Source: Candidatus Acetothermia bacterium (lineage in GTDB: Bacteria > Bipolaricaulota > Bipolaricaulia > Bipolaricaulales > Bipolaricaulaceae). Taken from it: a stretch of 64,000 nt of DNA. The translations under genes were made by a program, and so were the position numbers. Below the pieces are notes generated by a model. It was not told the DNA's origin. It searched no databases and saw only the letters and a list, made by a program, of their open reading frames with translations. Positions 8,355 through 15,838 of this stretch are shown here, one piece after another. Each line of letters opens with the position of its first letter. The first letter of the stretch is position 1. The stretch covers positions 8,011-72,010 of the forward strand of contig JANLFW010000005.1 in assembly GCA_024653305.1 (NCBI GenBank), in the 5' to 3' direction.

Positions 8355-9362
8355 ATGGTTGGTTACGTCGTACGCCGGTTGGTATGGATGGTCCTCGTCC
8401 TGTGGGGGGTGACGACGATCACGTTTTTCGTGGCCCGCGTGATCCCCGCTGACCCGGTAGGTGCGATCCTCGGCCCCCAGGCACCCCCGGAGGCCATTGA
8501 GCGGGAGAAGGAGCGTTGGGGCCTGGACAGGCCCATGCACGTCCAGTATGTCCGGTACATCGCCGGGCTCCTGCGGAGGGACCTCGGGGTGTCACTGCGC
8601 ACACGGCGGCCGGTCTTGCAGGACATCCTTTACTACTTCCCCAATACGTTAGAGCTCGCCTTGGCAGCCCTGTTCATCGGCGTGGTGATGGGGATCGCTC
8701 TAGGGGTGGTGTCCGCGGTGCGCAGCGGCCAGGCGGTGGACCACGCGTCGCGGGTGTTCGCCATCGTGGGGCTTTCCATGCCCGCCTTCTGGCTTGGGCT
8801 CCTTTTGCTGTTGATTTTCTACCACACCCTGGGGTGGCTGCCTGGTCCGGGCCAGCTCCCTTATTACTTCCCACGCCCCCCGCGCGTCACGGGGTTCCTT
8901 AGCCTGGATTGCTTCCTCGCTCGAGATTGGACGGCCTTGGGGAGTTACCTCCTTCATCTGATCATGCCGGCGTTCACTTTGGGGTGGCTCTCCACCGCTT
9001 CCATCACCCGCATCACCCGCTCGAGCATGCTCGAGGTGCTTCGGGAGGAATACATCAAGACGGCGCGGATGAAGGGCCTGCGGGAGGGCGTAGTCGTCAT
9101 TAAGCACGCCTTCAAGAACGCCCTCCTGCCGGTCATCACGGTGATCGGGATCCGGGTGGCCAGCCTCCTGGAGGGGGCGGTGCTTACGGAAACCGTGTTC
9201 GCCTGGCCAGGGCTGGGCCGGTACGCGACGCACTCGTTTCTGTCCATCGACTTCAACGCCGTCGTCGGGGTGGCCCTGTTCATGGCCCTCCTCTACGCGG
9301 TGTGCAACCTGGCCGTGGACCTCCTGTACGCGTACCTCAACCCCAAGATCCGGTACGTGTGA
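8355..9362 (+). CDS. Peptide ABC transporter permease, DppB/OppB type
   Basis: A 335-residue inner-membrane permease with about six transmembrane segments. It begins with VGYVVRRLVWMVLVLWGVTT, the typical OppB N-terminal helix, and has the cytoplasmic coupling loop EYIKTARMKGL followed by NALLPVITVIG. It pairs with the DppC-type permease 6 nt downstream. No ATPase gene is in this operon, so the energy-coupling subunits must be encoded elsewhere. Confidence 0.93.
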   Translation: MVGYVVRRLVWMVLVLWGVTTITFFVARVIPADPVGAILGPQAPPEAIEREKERWGLDRPMHVQYVRYIAGLLRRDLGVSLRTRRPVLQDILYYFPNTLELALAALFIGVVMGIALGVVSAVRSGQAVDHASRVFAIVGLSMPAFWLGLLLLLIFYHTLGWLPGPGQLPYYFPRPPRVTGFLSLDCFLARDWTALGSYLLHLIMPAFTLGWLSTASITRITRSSMLEVLREEYIKTARMKGLREGVVVIKHAFKNALLPVITVIGIRVASLLEGAVLTETVFAWPGLGRYATHSFLSIDFNAVVGVALFMALLYAVCNLAVDLLYAYLNPKIRYV

Positions 9363-9368
9363 CCGACG

Positions 9369-10211
9369 ATGAGGGGACTGACCTGGGGCGACGTGGGGCG
9401 GCAGCTCTTGCGCAATCCACTGTCGCTTACGGGCACGGTGATCATCGTTGCGCTCCTGCTGCTGGCGCTGCTTGCCCCGTACATCGCCCCGTTCAACCCC
9501 TACGCCACCAACCCCACTCAGAAGCTGCTTCCCCCGAGCAGGACCAACTTGATGGGCACCGATGGGCTCGGCCGGGACGTGTTCAGCCGTATGCTCTATG
9601 GGACCAGGATCTCCTTGTGGATCGCGCTCCTCATCCTCCTCATCGCGGGCACCCTGGGCACGGCGGTGGGCATCGTGGCTGGATACGTGGGCGGGTTTTG
9701 GGATAACCTACTGATGAGGATCACCGACGTTTTCATGGCTTTTCCCCAACTAATCCTAGCCATGGCTGTGGCGGCCGCCCTAGGGCCGAACCTCACCAAC
9801 GTGGTGATCGCCATCTCGTTCGGGGCGTGGACGGTGTTCGCCCGTCTGGCGCGCAGCCGGGCCATCGCGGTGCGGGAGGAGGACTTCATCGAAGCTGCCC
9901 GGGCCGTAGGGGCGGGTCCGCTGCGAATCCTGTTCGTACACATCCTCCCCATGGCCATGAGCCCGGTGATCATCCAGGGCACACTCAGCATGGGGGGGAT
10001 CATCCTCACCGCCGCCGGGCTGGGGTTCCTGGGGTTTGGTGCCCAACCCCCCAGCCCGGAGTGGGGCCTCATGGTCAGCGACGGCCGCAACTTCATGCCC
10101 CATGCATGGTGGGTGTCCACGTTCCCAGGGCTCGCGATCATGATCACCGTGCTCGGGTTCAACCTCATCGGGGACGGAATCCGGGACATCCTTGATCCCC
10201 GTATGCGCTGA
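9369..10211 (+). CDS. Peptide ABC transporter permease, DppC/OppC type
   Basis: A 280-residue permease with the N-terminal helix (about 18-42), the periplasmic NLMGTDGLGRDVFSR segment and the coupling loop DFIEAARAVGAGPLRILF that docks the ATPase. It is the partner of the preceding DppB-type subunit. The next gene, lysA, starts only a few bases after the stop, so import and diaminopimelate decarboxylation are transcriptionally linked. Confidence 0.93.
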   Translation: MRGLTWGDVGRQLLRNPLSLTGTVIIVALLLLALLAPYIAPFNPYATNPTQKLLPPSRTNLMGTDGLGRDVFSRMLYGTRISLWIALLILLIAGTLGTAVGIVAGYVGGFWDNLLMRITDVFMAFPQLILAMAVAAALGPNLTNVVIAISFGAWTVFARLARSRAIAVREEDFIEAARAVGAGPLRILFVHILPMAMSPVIIQGTLSMGGIILTAAGLGFLGFGAQPPSPEWGLMVSDGRNFMPHAWWVSTFPGLAIMITVLGFNLIGDGIRDILDPRMR

Positions 10212-10220
10212 TCTTTGTCC

Positions 10221-11483
10221 ATGGGCCCCAGCTGGCTTGAGGTCGTGGGCGGAGTGCTATGGACAGAGGGGATCCCCCTTACGGAGGTCGCCAACTGGTT
10301 CGGCACACCATGCTACCTCTACAGTACACGAGGGATCCTGGAGAACCTCTCCAGGTTACGAACCGCGCTGGCTGGGCTGCCTGTGGAGCTGTGCTATGCG
10401 GTGAAAGCCAATCCCAATGGGGCGGTCCTGCGTTTGCTCTCGCGCGAAGGCCTCGGAGCAGAGGTGGTGTCGGGAGGGGAGTTAACCCGGGCTCTCCGGG
10501 CGCGCTTTCCCCCGGGCAAGATCCTGTTCTCCGGAGTGGGCAAGACCGAAGAGGAACTCCGCGGTGCAGTGCATGAGGGGCTGAGGGCGATCGTGGTGGA
10601 GTCTCTGGAGGAACTCGATCTTCTCGCTCGTCTAGCCATGTGCTTGAACCGGAAGGCGAACGTGGCGCTGCGCGTCCACCCCTCCCTTGATCCCCACACC
10701 CACCCTTACCTCGCCACCGGCCAGGAAGGGAGCAAATTCGGTCTGGACATCGTCTCCATCGCTACGGCCCTTGATAAACTCGTCACGGTGCGTGAGCTGA
10801 CACTCGTCGGGTTTCACGTCCACTTGGGATCGCAGGTTCGTGAGGTCAACCCCTACATGCAGGCCTTGGATCAGCTGATGTCCCCGGTGAAGGCCGCACG
10901 AGAACGCGGTTTCTTTCCAACGTTCCTGGATCTCGGGGGCGGGTTCGCCATCCCGTACGAGGACGGGGAAACGGCTTTTCCTGTGAGCGAACTTGGCGGT
11001 GCCCTACGGGGCCACAGCTTCGATGACCTAACGCTCCTGTTCGAACCGGGGCGGGCGCTGGTAGGCAGCGCTGGGATCCTCCTCACCAAGGTGCTCTACC
11101 GAAAGCGCGTGCACGGGCGGGCGTTCGTGGTGGTGGACGCGGGGATGAGCGACCTCATTCGCCCCAGCCTCTACGGAACACACCACCGGATCGTGCCCGT
11201 TAGGACCCGACACGAAGGGACTCAGACCGTGACCGTAGTGGGCCCCCTCTGCGAGAATGCAGACGTCCTCGCCCGAGAATGCCCTCTGCCGCCGGTGGCA
11301 CCGGGGGATGTGCTGGCCGTGCTGGATGTCGGGGCGTACGGATTCGCCATGGCCTCCCAGTACAACTCCCGACCGCGGGCAGCCGAGGTGCTGGTTGTGG
11401 AAGGGGAAGTTCATCTGGTACGGAGTAGAGAGACTCCAGCGGATTTGTGGCGGGGGGAGGAGGTGCCGGAGTGCCTGGCCTGA
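10221..11483 (+). CDS. lysA: Diaminopimelate decarboxylase
   Basis: A 420-residue fold-type III PLP decarboxylase that converts meso-diaminopimelate to L-lysine. Motifs: the PLP lysine in CYAVKANPN, HVHLGSQ, the phosphate-binding DLGGGF, FEPGR, and GPLCENAD carrying the active-site cysteine of the partner subunit. The C-terminal GAYGFAMASQYN is typical of LysA. ATG at 10221 is preferred over a TTG two codons earlier. In this operon its substrate is probably diaminopimelate released from imported murein peptides, although it may also serve lysine biosynthesis. Other decarboxylases of this fold act on arginine or carboxynorspermidine, but the motifs and neighbours favour diaminopimelate. Confidence 0.93.
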   Translation: MGPSWLEVVGGVLWTEGIPLTEVANWFGTPCYLYSTRGILENLSRLRTALAGLPVELCYAVKANPNGAVLRLLSREGLGAEVVSGGELTRALRARFPPGKILFSGVGKTEEELRGAVHEGLRAIVVESLEELDLLARLAMCLNRKANVALRVHPSLDPHTHPYLATGQEGSKFGLDIVSIATALDKLVTVRELTLVGFHVHLGSQVREVNPYMQALDQLMSPVKAARERGFFPTFLDLGGGFAIPYEDGETAFPVSELGGALRGHSFDDLTLLFEPGRALVGSAGILLTKVLYRKRVHGRAFVVVDAGMSDLIRPSLYGTHHRIVPVRTRHEGTQTVTVVGPLCENADVLARECPLPPVAPGDVLAVLDVGAYGFAMASQYNSRPRAAEVLVVEGEVHLVRSRETPADLWRGEEVPECLA

Positions 11484-12235
11484 GGTGGGTGGCCTCCACC
11501 TTGGCTGATCTTCGGGCGGAGCCGGACGACCGAGCCGAACGCGTGTCCCAACTCCTCCTGTTCTCGCAGTGCGAAGGGTTGGAGACGGGACCGCAGTGGA
11601 GCAGAGTCCGCGGCCCTGACGGCCATGTGGGCTGGATCAGAGAGCCCCAAACCGTCTCGGGGCCGTTGCCCGGCTCCCAGTGGAAGGTTTGTGCCTCCGT
11701 AGCAGTAGTGCGGGAGATCGCATCAGGGAAGACCATCGGTCGAATGGCGTTGGACACCCGTTTTGCTGGCACGGCCGCTGCCGAGAAGGTTCAGGTGATG
11801 TGGCCCACAGGCGAAGTTGGGTGGGTACCGAAGGACGCGGTGAAACCGGCCACTTGGGTGGGCACGAGGCATGATCTTCTGGCGCTAGCCCAAGAGCTGG
11901 TGGGAGTGCCTTACTTGTGGGGCGGGACTTCCCCGTTCGGTTTTGACTGCTCCGGGTTCGTCCAACGCCTCGTTCACTTCGTGTTCAACCGCTGGCTCCC
12001 TCGGGATTCCAAGGACCAACAAGAGTGTGGGATCCGCGTGACCGCCCTTCACGACCTGGAGCCAGGCGACCTCGTGTTCTTCCGCAGCCATGTGGGGATC
12101 TGGCTGGGCGATGGCCGGATCATCCACGCGAGCGGGCGAGAGGGGCAGGTGACGATTACGGTTCTGGATCCCCCACAGGGACCTTACGCGCAGGAGCTAC
12201 GAGCGAAGTTCCTATGGGCGGGACGGGTGGTTTGA
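11471..12235 (+). CDS. NlpC/P60 endopeptidase with SH3-like domains (gamma-D-Glu-diamino acid type)
   Basis: A 254-residue protein. The first 130 residues hold two SH3b-like modules (GHVGWI and GEVGWVPKDAV); the rest is an NlpC/P60 domain with catalytic Cys in FDCSGFVQR, His in RSHVGIWLG and a further polar residue in IIHASG. The start is GTG 11471, preceded by GGAGGAGG at 7-nt spacing and overlapping the lysA end by 13 nt. No signal peptide is seen, so it should act in the cytoplasm, like the recycling enzyme YkfC of Bacillus. It would cut L-Ala-D-Glu-mDAP into L-Ala-D-Glu, the substrate of the epimerase, and mDAP, the substrate of LysA, which closes the pathway encoded by this operon. Confidence 0.9.
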   Translation: MPGLRWVASTLADLRAEPDDRAERVSQLLLFSQCEGLETGPQWSRVRGPDGHVGWIREPQTVSGPLPGSQWKVCASVAVVREIASGKTIGRMALDTRFAGTAAAEKVQVMWPTGEVGWVPKDAVKPATWVGTRHDLLALAQELVGVPYLWGGTSPFGFDCSGFVQRLVHFVFNRWLPRDSKDQQECGIRVTALHDLEPGDLVFFRSHVGIWLGDGRIIHASGREGQVTITVLDPPQGPYAQELRAKFLWAGRVV

Positions 12236-12266
12236 TCCAAGAGCAGGGTATCCTCTCCGTCCGCAT

Positions 12267-12671
12267 CTAGGCCGCTACGCCCGGTCTAGGAGGTGTGGCG
12301 TCGTCGACCGAAAGCCCGACGATGGCCAGGTCGCGGCCTTCGACGACCTCGGCACGCCCTCCGCACCGAGGGCAGGCGAGCACGGGCACGGCGAAGTGCC
12401 ACCCCTCTTCGGCCAGGTACCGGACCGGGCCCAAGTAGCCACATCCGGGGCACCGCACTTTGGCGGGCACCCGCTCCACCACGAGGTCCGAGCCCGCCAC
12501 CACGGTCCCCTCGGTCAAGATACGCCACGCCTCCCGGAGGGCCTCCGTGGACAGGACCAAGAGTTCCCCTTGGCGCACGTGCACCGCCGCGATGGAGCCG
12601 GGAGCCGGGTGTTCCCGCAGGTGGGCCAAGAGCCCCTCCAACAGGGCCTGGGCCAGGGAGTACTCGTGCAT
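12267..12671 (-). CDS. hypA: Hydrogenase nickel insertion protein HypA
   Basis: A 134-residue HypA. It begins MHEYSLAQALLEG; the MHE start provides the nickel ligand His2. The zinc site is formed by CPGC and CPRC (about residues 73-102). It delivers nickel to the large subunit of [NiFe] hydrogenase together with HypB. The ATG lies immediately after the hypB stop. The last residues DLAIVGLSVDD are encoded by a 33-bp sequence repeated exactly downstream of alr, at the other side of the murein-salvage operon. Residues after that (ATPPRPGVAA) form a low-complexity tail that may have been acquired on rearrangement. Confidence 0.95.
   Translation of the reverse strand: MHEYSLAQALLEGLLAHLREHPAPGSIAAVHVRQGELLVLSTEALREAWRILTEGTVVAGSDLVVERVPAKVRCPGCGYLGPVRYLAEEGWHFAVPVLACPRCGGRAEVVEGRDLAIVGLSVDDATPPRPGVAA
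12299..12331 (+). repeat. 33-bp direct repeat, right copy (inside hypA 3' end)
   Basis: Identical over 33 bp to 5352-5384 and in the same orientation. Here the sequence is coding, on the minus strand, for the end of HypA. The flanks of the two copies diverge immediately outside the repeat. Confidence 0.85.
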
Positions 12672-13313
12672 TCAGAGGCCGAGCGCCGCCAGGAGCTCCT
12701 CCACCCCGCGCCCGCTCTTGGCGTCGGTGAGCACCGCCCGTCCATGGGGATTGAGCCTGCGGTAGTCGGCCACCAGCTTCTGGGGATCCACGCCGACGAT
12801 CTCCGCCAGGTCGATCTTGTTCACCGCCACCACGTCGGTCTGGGCGAAAATCTTGGGGTGCTTGCGCACCATGTCGTCGCCCTCGGTTACCGAGATCACC
12901 ACGAGGTCGCCCTCCGTGCCCAAGGGGAAATCGGCCGGGCACACCAGGTTCCCGACGTTCTCGATGAACAGCACGTTCACCCCGGAGAGGGGGAAATCCG
13001 TCAGGGCGTGGCCTACCCGGTGGGCATCCAAGTGGCAGTCGTCCCCGGTGTTGATGCTCATCGCCGGGAGCCCGGCCGCCTTGAACCGCTGGTAATCGTC
13101 GTCGCCCGCCACGTCGCCGGCGATCGCCCCCACCTTGAGCCCCTTCGCCTTCAGCCGCTCGGCCATGCGGATGATGAGGAGGGTCTTCCCGGAGCCGATC
13201 GCCCCCATGACGTTGATCGCCCGGATCCCCCGGTCCTTGAGCAGTTCATAGTTACGCTCCGCCAGCTCGAACTGGCGCTTCAGCACATCGCCAAACCCAA
13301 GTGTGTCGTGCAC
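12672..13313 (-). CDS. hypB: Hydrogenase/urease maturation GTPase HypB
   Basis: A 213-residue SIMIBI-class GTPase: P-loop GAIGSGKT (about 45-52), metal-binding Cys/His in DDCHLDAHRVG, switch ENVGNLVCPADF and guanine-recognition NKID. It supplies GTP-driven nickel delivery with HypA to the hydrogenase large subunit. There is no His-rich N-terminal nickel store. The GTG at 13313 is chosen because it matches the family start and lies 9 nt behind a good promoter; the much longer upstream frame is spurious. The gene is divergent from mbhA, so hypBA and the mbh operon are arranged head to head. Confidence 0.95.
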   Translation of the reverse strand: MHDTLGFGDVLKRQFELAERNYELLKDRGIRAINVMGAIGSGKTLLIIRMAERLKAKGLKVGAIAGDVAGDDDYQRFKAAGLPAMSINTGDDCHLDAHRVGHALTDFPLSGVNVLFIENVGNLVCPADFPLGTEGDLVVISVTEGDDMVRKHPKIFAQTDVVAVNKIDLAEIVGVDPQKLVADYRRLNPHGRAVLTDAKSGRGVEELLAALGL

Positions 13314-13322
13314 GGCGGGGCG

Positions 13323-13351
13323 ATCATACCCCTCCCGTTGCCGGACGACAA
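13323..13351 (-). promoter_or_regulatory. Promoter for hypBA, near-leaderless
   Basis: On the minus strand: TTGTCG (13346-13351), 17-nt spacer, TATGAT (13323-13328), then 9 nt to the GTG start of hypB. This supports the short HypB start. Confidence 0.55.
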
Positions 13352-13394
13352 CCACTCGAGCGCCTAGGAAACCGGACTCCTGGGCCGTCCACGC

Positions 13395-13424
13395 TTGCAA
13401 GGCGAGCCGGGGCTGTGCTATAGT
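13395..13424 (+). promoter_or_regulatory. Promoter for the mbh operon, near-leaderless
   Basis: TTGCAA (13395-13400), 18-nt spacer, TATAGT (13419-13424). The ATG of mbhA follows after 9 nt and no Shine-Dalgarno sequence fits in between. Confidence 0.55.
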
Positions 13425-13433
13425 TCGGCCGGC

Positions 13434-13949
13434 ATGCGCAGGGTTGCGGAGTGGACGGCGACGGGGATTTTCGCGTTCGCCGTCTATCTTTTGCTCGCCA
13501 CGTTCACCGGCTCCCTCGGCCTGTGGGCCCCCGATGAGCTCATTGCCGGGGCCGTCCTCGCGGCGGTGACCGCCCTCGCCACCGGGGCCTTCCTGTGGGC
13601 GCAGGGCGGCTGGCGGCTGCTCCAACCCCAGCGCTGGATCCTGTTCTTGCTCTACCTCATCGGCCCGTTCCTGTGGGCGATGGCCAAGGCCAACCTGGAC
13701 GTGGCATGGCGGGTGATCACCGGTCGCATCCGTCCGGGGATCGTCCGGTTCAACCCCAACCTCCATACCGACTTCGGCCGGACGCTCCTCGCCAACTCCA
13801 TCACCCTCACTCCGGGCACCCTCACCGTGGACATCGACGACGACTCGGGCGATTTCTACGTGCACTGGATCAACGTGACCGACGAGTCCCCCACCCCGGA
13901 ACGCGTGTGCGGATCGTTCCCGAAGTGGGCACGAAGGATCGCCGAATGA
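13434..13949 (+). CDS. mbhA: Mbh hydrogenase antiporter subunit A (MrpE/MnhE-like)
   Basis: A 171-residue MrpE-family membrane protein: two or three N-terminal transmembrane helices, then a cytoplasmic segment with NPNLHTDFGRTLLANSITLTPG, the family signature. It belongs to the ion-translocating module of the membrane-bound hydrogenase, which resembles an Mrp Na+/H+ antiporter. The start ATG lies 9 nt behind a -10 box. First of 14 genes in the order known for Thermococcales mbhA-N; its stop overlaps the next start (ATGA). Confidence 0.9.
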   Translation: MRRVAEWTATGIFAFAVYLLLATFTGSLGLWAPDELIAGAVLAAVTALATGAFLWAQGGWRLLQPQRWILFLLYLIGPFLWAMAKANLDVAWRVITGRIRPGIVRFNPNLHTDFGRTLLANSITLTPGTLTVDIDDDSGDFYVHWINVTDESPTPERVCGSFPKWARRIAE

Positions 13950-14212
13950 TCGTGGCACTCCCGTTTGGCGTGGCGGCAGCGGTGCTCCTTGGGTTCATCC
14001 TGGCGTCCATGGTGCGGCTCGGGATCGGCCCCACCGCCGCCGACCGGGCGGTGGCCCTGGACACGATCAACACCCTGGTCGTGGCGACGATGATCCTCCT
14101 CGGGGCCGCGTTCGGCCAGGTGGTGCTGATGGATGTGGCCCTGGTGTACGCCCTGCTCTCGTTTGTGAGCACGCTCTACATCGCCCGCTACCTCGAGGGG
14201 GGCCTCAAGTGA
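13946..14212 (+). CDS. mbhB: Mbh subunit B (MrpF/MnhF-like)
   Basis: An 88-residue protein with three transmembrane helices, matching MrpF. The conserved GPTAADRAVALDTIN segment links helices 1 and 2. It is part of the antiporter-like module, with no known catalytic role of its own. It overlaps both neighbours by 4 bp. Confidence 0.9.
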   Translation: MIVALPFGVAAAVLLGFILASMVRLGIGPTAADRAVALDTINTLVVATMILLGAAFGQVVLMDVALVYALLSFVSTLYIARYLEGGLK

Positions 14213-14544
14213 ACGCCCTCATCTACGCGTTCCTCGCCATCGGGGCCGTGTTCAACGGCCTGGGCGCGGTGGCCCTGCTTCGGTTCCCGGATGTGTACAC
14301 CCGGGTCCACGGGGCCACGAAGTGCACCACGTTCGGGTCCATCTTCTCTCTCCTGGGGGTGGCGGTGTACGGGTTCGCCCAGGGCGGGGGGATCGGCGGG
14401 ACGATGGCCGTGCGCGCGTTCCTGGCACTCGTCTTCCTCCTCCTCACCAACCCCACCGGGTCCCACGCCCTGGCCCGGGCCGCCCACCGCGCGGGGATCA
14501 AGCCGTTCCGGGCGGTCGTCGACCGGTTGGAGGAAAGGCGATGA
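14209..14544 (+). CDS. mbhC: Mbh subunit C (MrpG/MnhG-like)
   Basis: A 111-residue, three-helix MrpG-family protein with the signature LLRFPDVYTRVHGATKCTT between helices 1 and 2 and a basic C-terminus. It starts at GTG overlapping the mbhB stop. Structural part of the Na+/H+ antiporter-like half of the hydrogenase. Confidence 0.9.
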   Translation: MNALIYAFLAIGAVFNGLGAVALLRFPDVYTRVHGATKCTTFGSIFSLLGVAVYGFAQGGGIGGTMAVRAFLALVFLLLTNPTGSHALARAAHRAGIKPFRAVVDRLEERR

Positions 14545-14792
14545 CGGTATGGGCCGTCCTGCAGGTGATGACCTTGGTTCTGATCGTGATTGGGTCGGTG
14601 TTCGCAGTGTGGTTCAAGGACCTGTTGGCGGCGGCCTTGGCCCTCGGGGGGACGAGCCTGCTCCTCAGCTTGGAGTTCTACCTCCTCCAGGCACCGGACG
14701 TGGCCATCGCCGAGGCCGGGATCGGGGCCGCCCTGACCACGGCGATCTTCATCCTCGCCATCCGCAAGACGCGGCGCAAGGAGGAGGAATGA
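14541..14792 (+). CDS. mbhD: Mbh subunit D (DUF4040, MrpA C-terminal-like)
   Basis: An 83-residue protein with three hydrophobic helices and the motif LQAPDVAIAEAGIGAALTTA, typical of the MrpA C-terminal region or DUF4040. In Mbh the large MrpA subunit is split, and MbhD and MbhE represent its C-terminal parts. The conserved acidic residues (Asp and Glu in PDVAIAEA) are in the ion path in known Mbh structures. It overlaps mbhC by 4 bp. Confidence 0.87.
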   Translation: MTVWAVLQVMTLVLIVIGSVFAVWFKDLLAAALALGGTSLLLSLEFYLLQAPDVAIAEAGIGAALTTAIFILAIRKTRRKEEE

Positions 14793-15055
14793 AGCGGTGG
14801 CTCGTCCTGGCGGCGTTCCTGGTGGTGACCGGGTTCCTTGTGCTTCTCGGGACCGGGATGCGCCCGTTCGGGGCCCCGAAGGCGTTCGAGATGGACCAGT
14901 ACTTCATCGATTACACCCAGGCCGAGGTGGCGGCGAACAACGTGGTCACCGCGGTCGTGTTCGACTATCGAGGCTACGACACCTTGGGCGAGGCCACGGT
15001 GCTGTTCTGCGCCGTGGTCGGGGTGGCGTTGATCTTGAGGAAGGTGCGGCGATGA
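14789..15055 (+). CDS. mbhE: Mbh subunit E (MrpA-terminal/MbhE-like)
   Basis: An 88-residue protein with an N-terminal helix (about 4-22), a hydrophilic middle containing FIDYTQAEVAANNVVTAVVF and a second helix after EATVLF. This matches the small MbhE/MrpA-tail family that completes the split MrpA equivalent. It starts at an ATG overlapping the mbhD stop, and its own stop overlaps mbhF. Confidence 0.85.
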   Translation: MKRWLVLAAFLVVTGFLVLLGTGMRPFGAPKAFEMDQYFIDYTQAEVAANNVVTAVVFDYRGYDTLGEATVLFCAVVGVALILRKVRR

Positions 15056-15501
15056 GCGTCGTCGTGCGCACGATCGCCAGGATCCTCCTGCCGATGGTGT
15101 TCGCGTTCGGGGGGTACGTGATCATGCACGGGCACCTCACCCCGGGCGGGGGGTTCCAGGGCGGGGCGGTGGTGGCTTCGGCCCTGGCCCTGGTGTTGGT
15201 GGCGTTCGGCGAAGCTTCGCTCAAGAAGTACAAGGATCTCCTGTCCGCGTTGGAGAGCCTGGGCGGGGTGGCGTTCGTCGTCCTTGGGTTGATCGGCATC
15301 CCGTTCACGTTCTTCGCCAACGTGCTCGCCGGGGTAGGTGGGTTGTTCGGCCAGTCCGTGCCGCCCGGGCCGAACCCAGGGTACCTCAACACCGCGGGCA
15401 CCCTCCCCCTCATGAACTGGGCGGTGGGCCTCAAGGTGATCGCCGGGCTGGGCTCGGTAGTGGTGCTGTTCGGGCTGTTCGGAGGCGAGGATGATCGGTA
15501 A
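15052..15501 (+). CDS. mbhF: Mbh subunit F (MrpB/MnhB-like)
   Basis: A 149-residue MrpB-family protein with about four transmembrane helices. The signature GHLTPGGGFQGGAVVASA between helices 1 and 2 is complete. Member of the antiporter-like module. It overlaps mbhG by 11 bp, so the two are translationally coupled. Confidence 0.92.
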   Translation: MSVVVRTIARILLPMVFAFGGYVIMHGHLTPGGGFQGGAVVASALALVLVAFGEASLKKYKDLLSALESLGGVAFVVLGLIGIPFTFFANVLAGVGGLFGQSVPPGPNPGYLNTAGTLPLMNWAVGLKVIAGLGSVVVLFGLFGGEDDR

Positions 15502-15838
15502 CCTCCCGTTCGTGGTGTGCATGGTGTTTGTGGCCCTCGGGCTGTGGACCCTTCTTACCAAGCGGAACCTGATCAAGCTCGTGATCGGGCTGACCTTGAT
15601 CGAAAACGGGGTCAACCTGTTCCTGGTGGCGCTGGGGTACGTCCAACGTGGGGCGGTCCCGATCTATACCTATGCCCCACCCGGCGTGCGCATGGTGCTG
15701 CCTACGCCCCAGGCATTGACCCTAACGAGCATCGTGATCGGCCTCGCCACCACGGCCCTCACGCTCGCGTTCGTGGTCGTGATCTGGCGCCACCGCGGGA
15801 CGCTGGACGCGCGCAAGGTACGGGAACTCCGCGGATGA
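15491..15838 (+). CDS. mbhG: Mbh subunit G (MrpC/NuoK-like)
   Basis: A 115-residue, three-helix NuoK/MrpC homologue. The membrane glutamate expected for ion conduction lies in GLTLIENGVNLFLVALG, and the C-terminal helix has TPQALTLTSIVIGLATTALT, both characteristic. It forms the link between the antiporter-like module and the large MrpD-like subunit next to it. Confidence 0.92.
   Translation: MIGNLPFVVCMVFVALGLWTLLTKRNLIKLVIGLTLIENGVNLFLVALGYVQRGAVPIYTYAPPGVRMVLPTPQALTLTSIVIGLATTALTLAFVVVIWRHRGTLDARKVRELRG

Noticed and set aside
10221-11483. Carboxynorspermidine or arginine decarboxylase instead of LysA
   Set aside because: The HVHLGSQ, FEPGR and GPLCENAD motifs and the wall-recycling context favour diaminopimelate decarboxylase.
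5352-12331. Classical integrative element with its own integrase
   Set aside because: Every gene between the repeats belongs to transport or murein metabolism; no recombinase, relaxase or phage gene is present.
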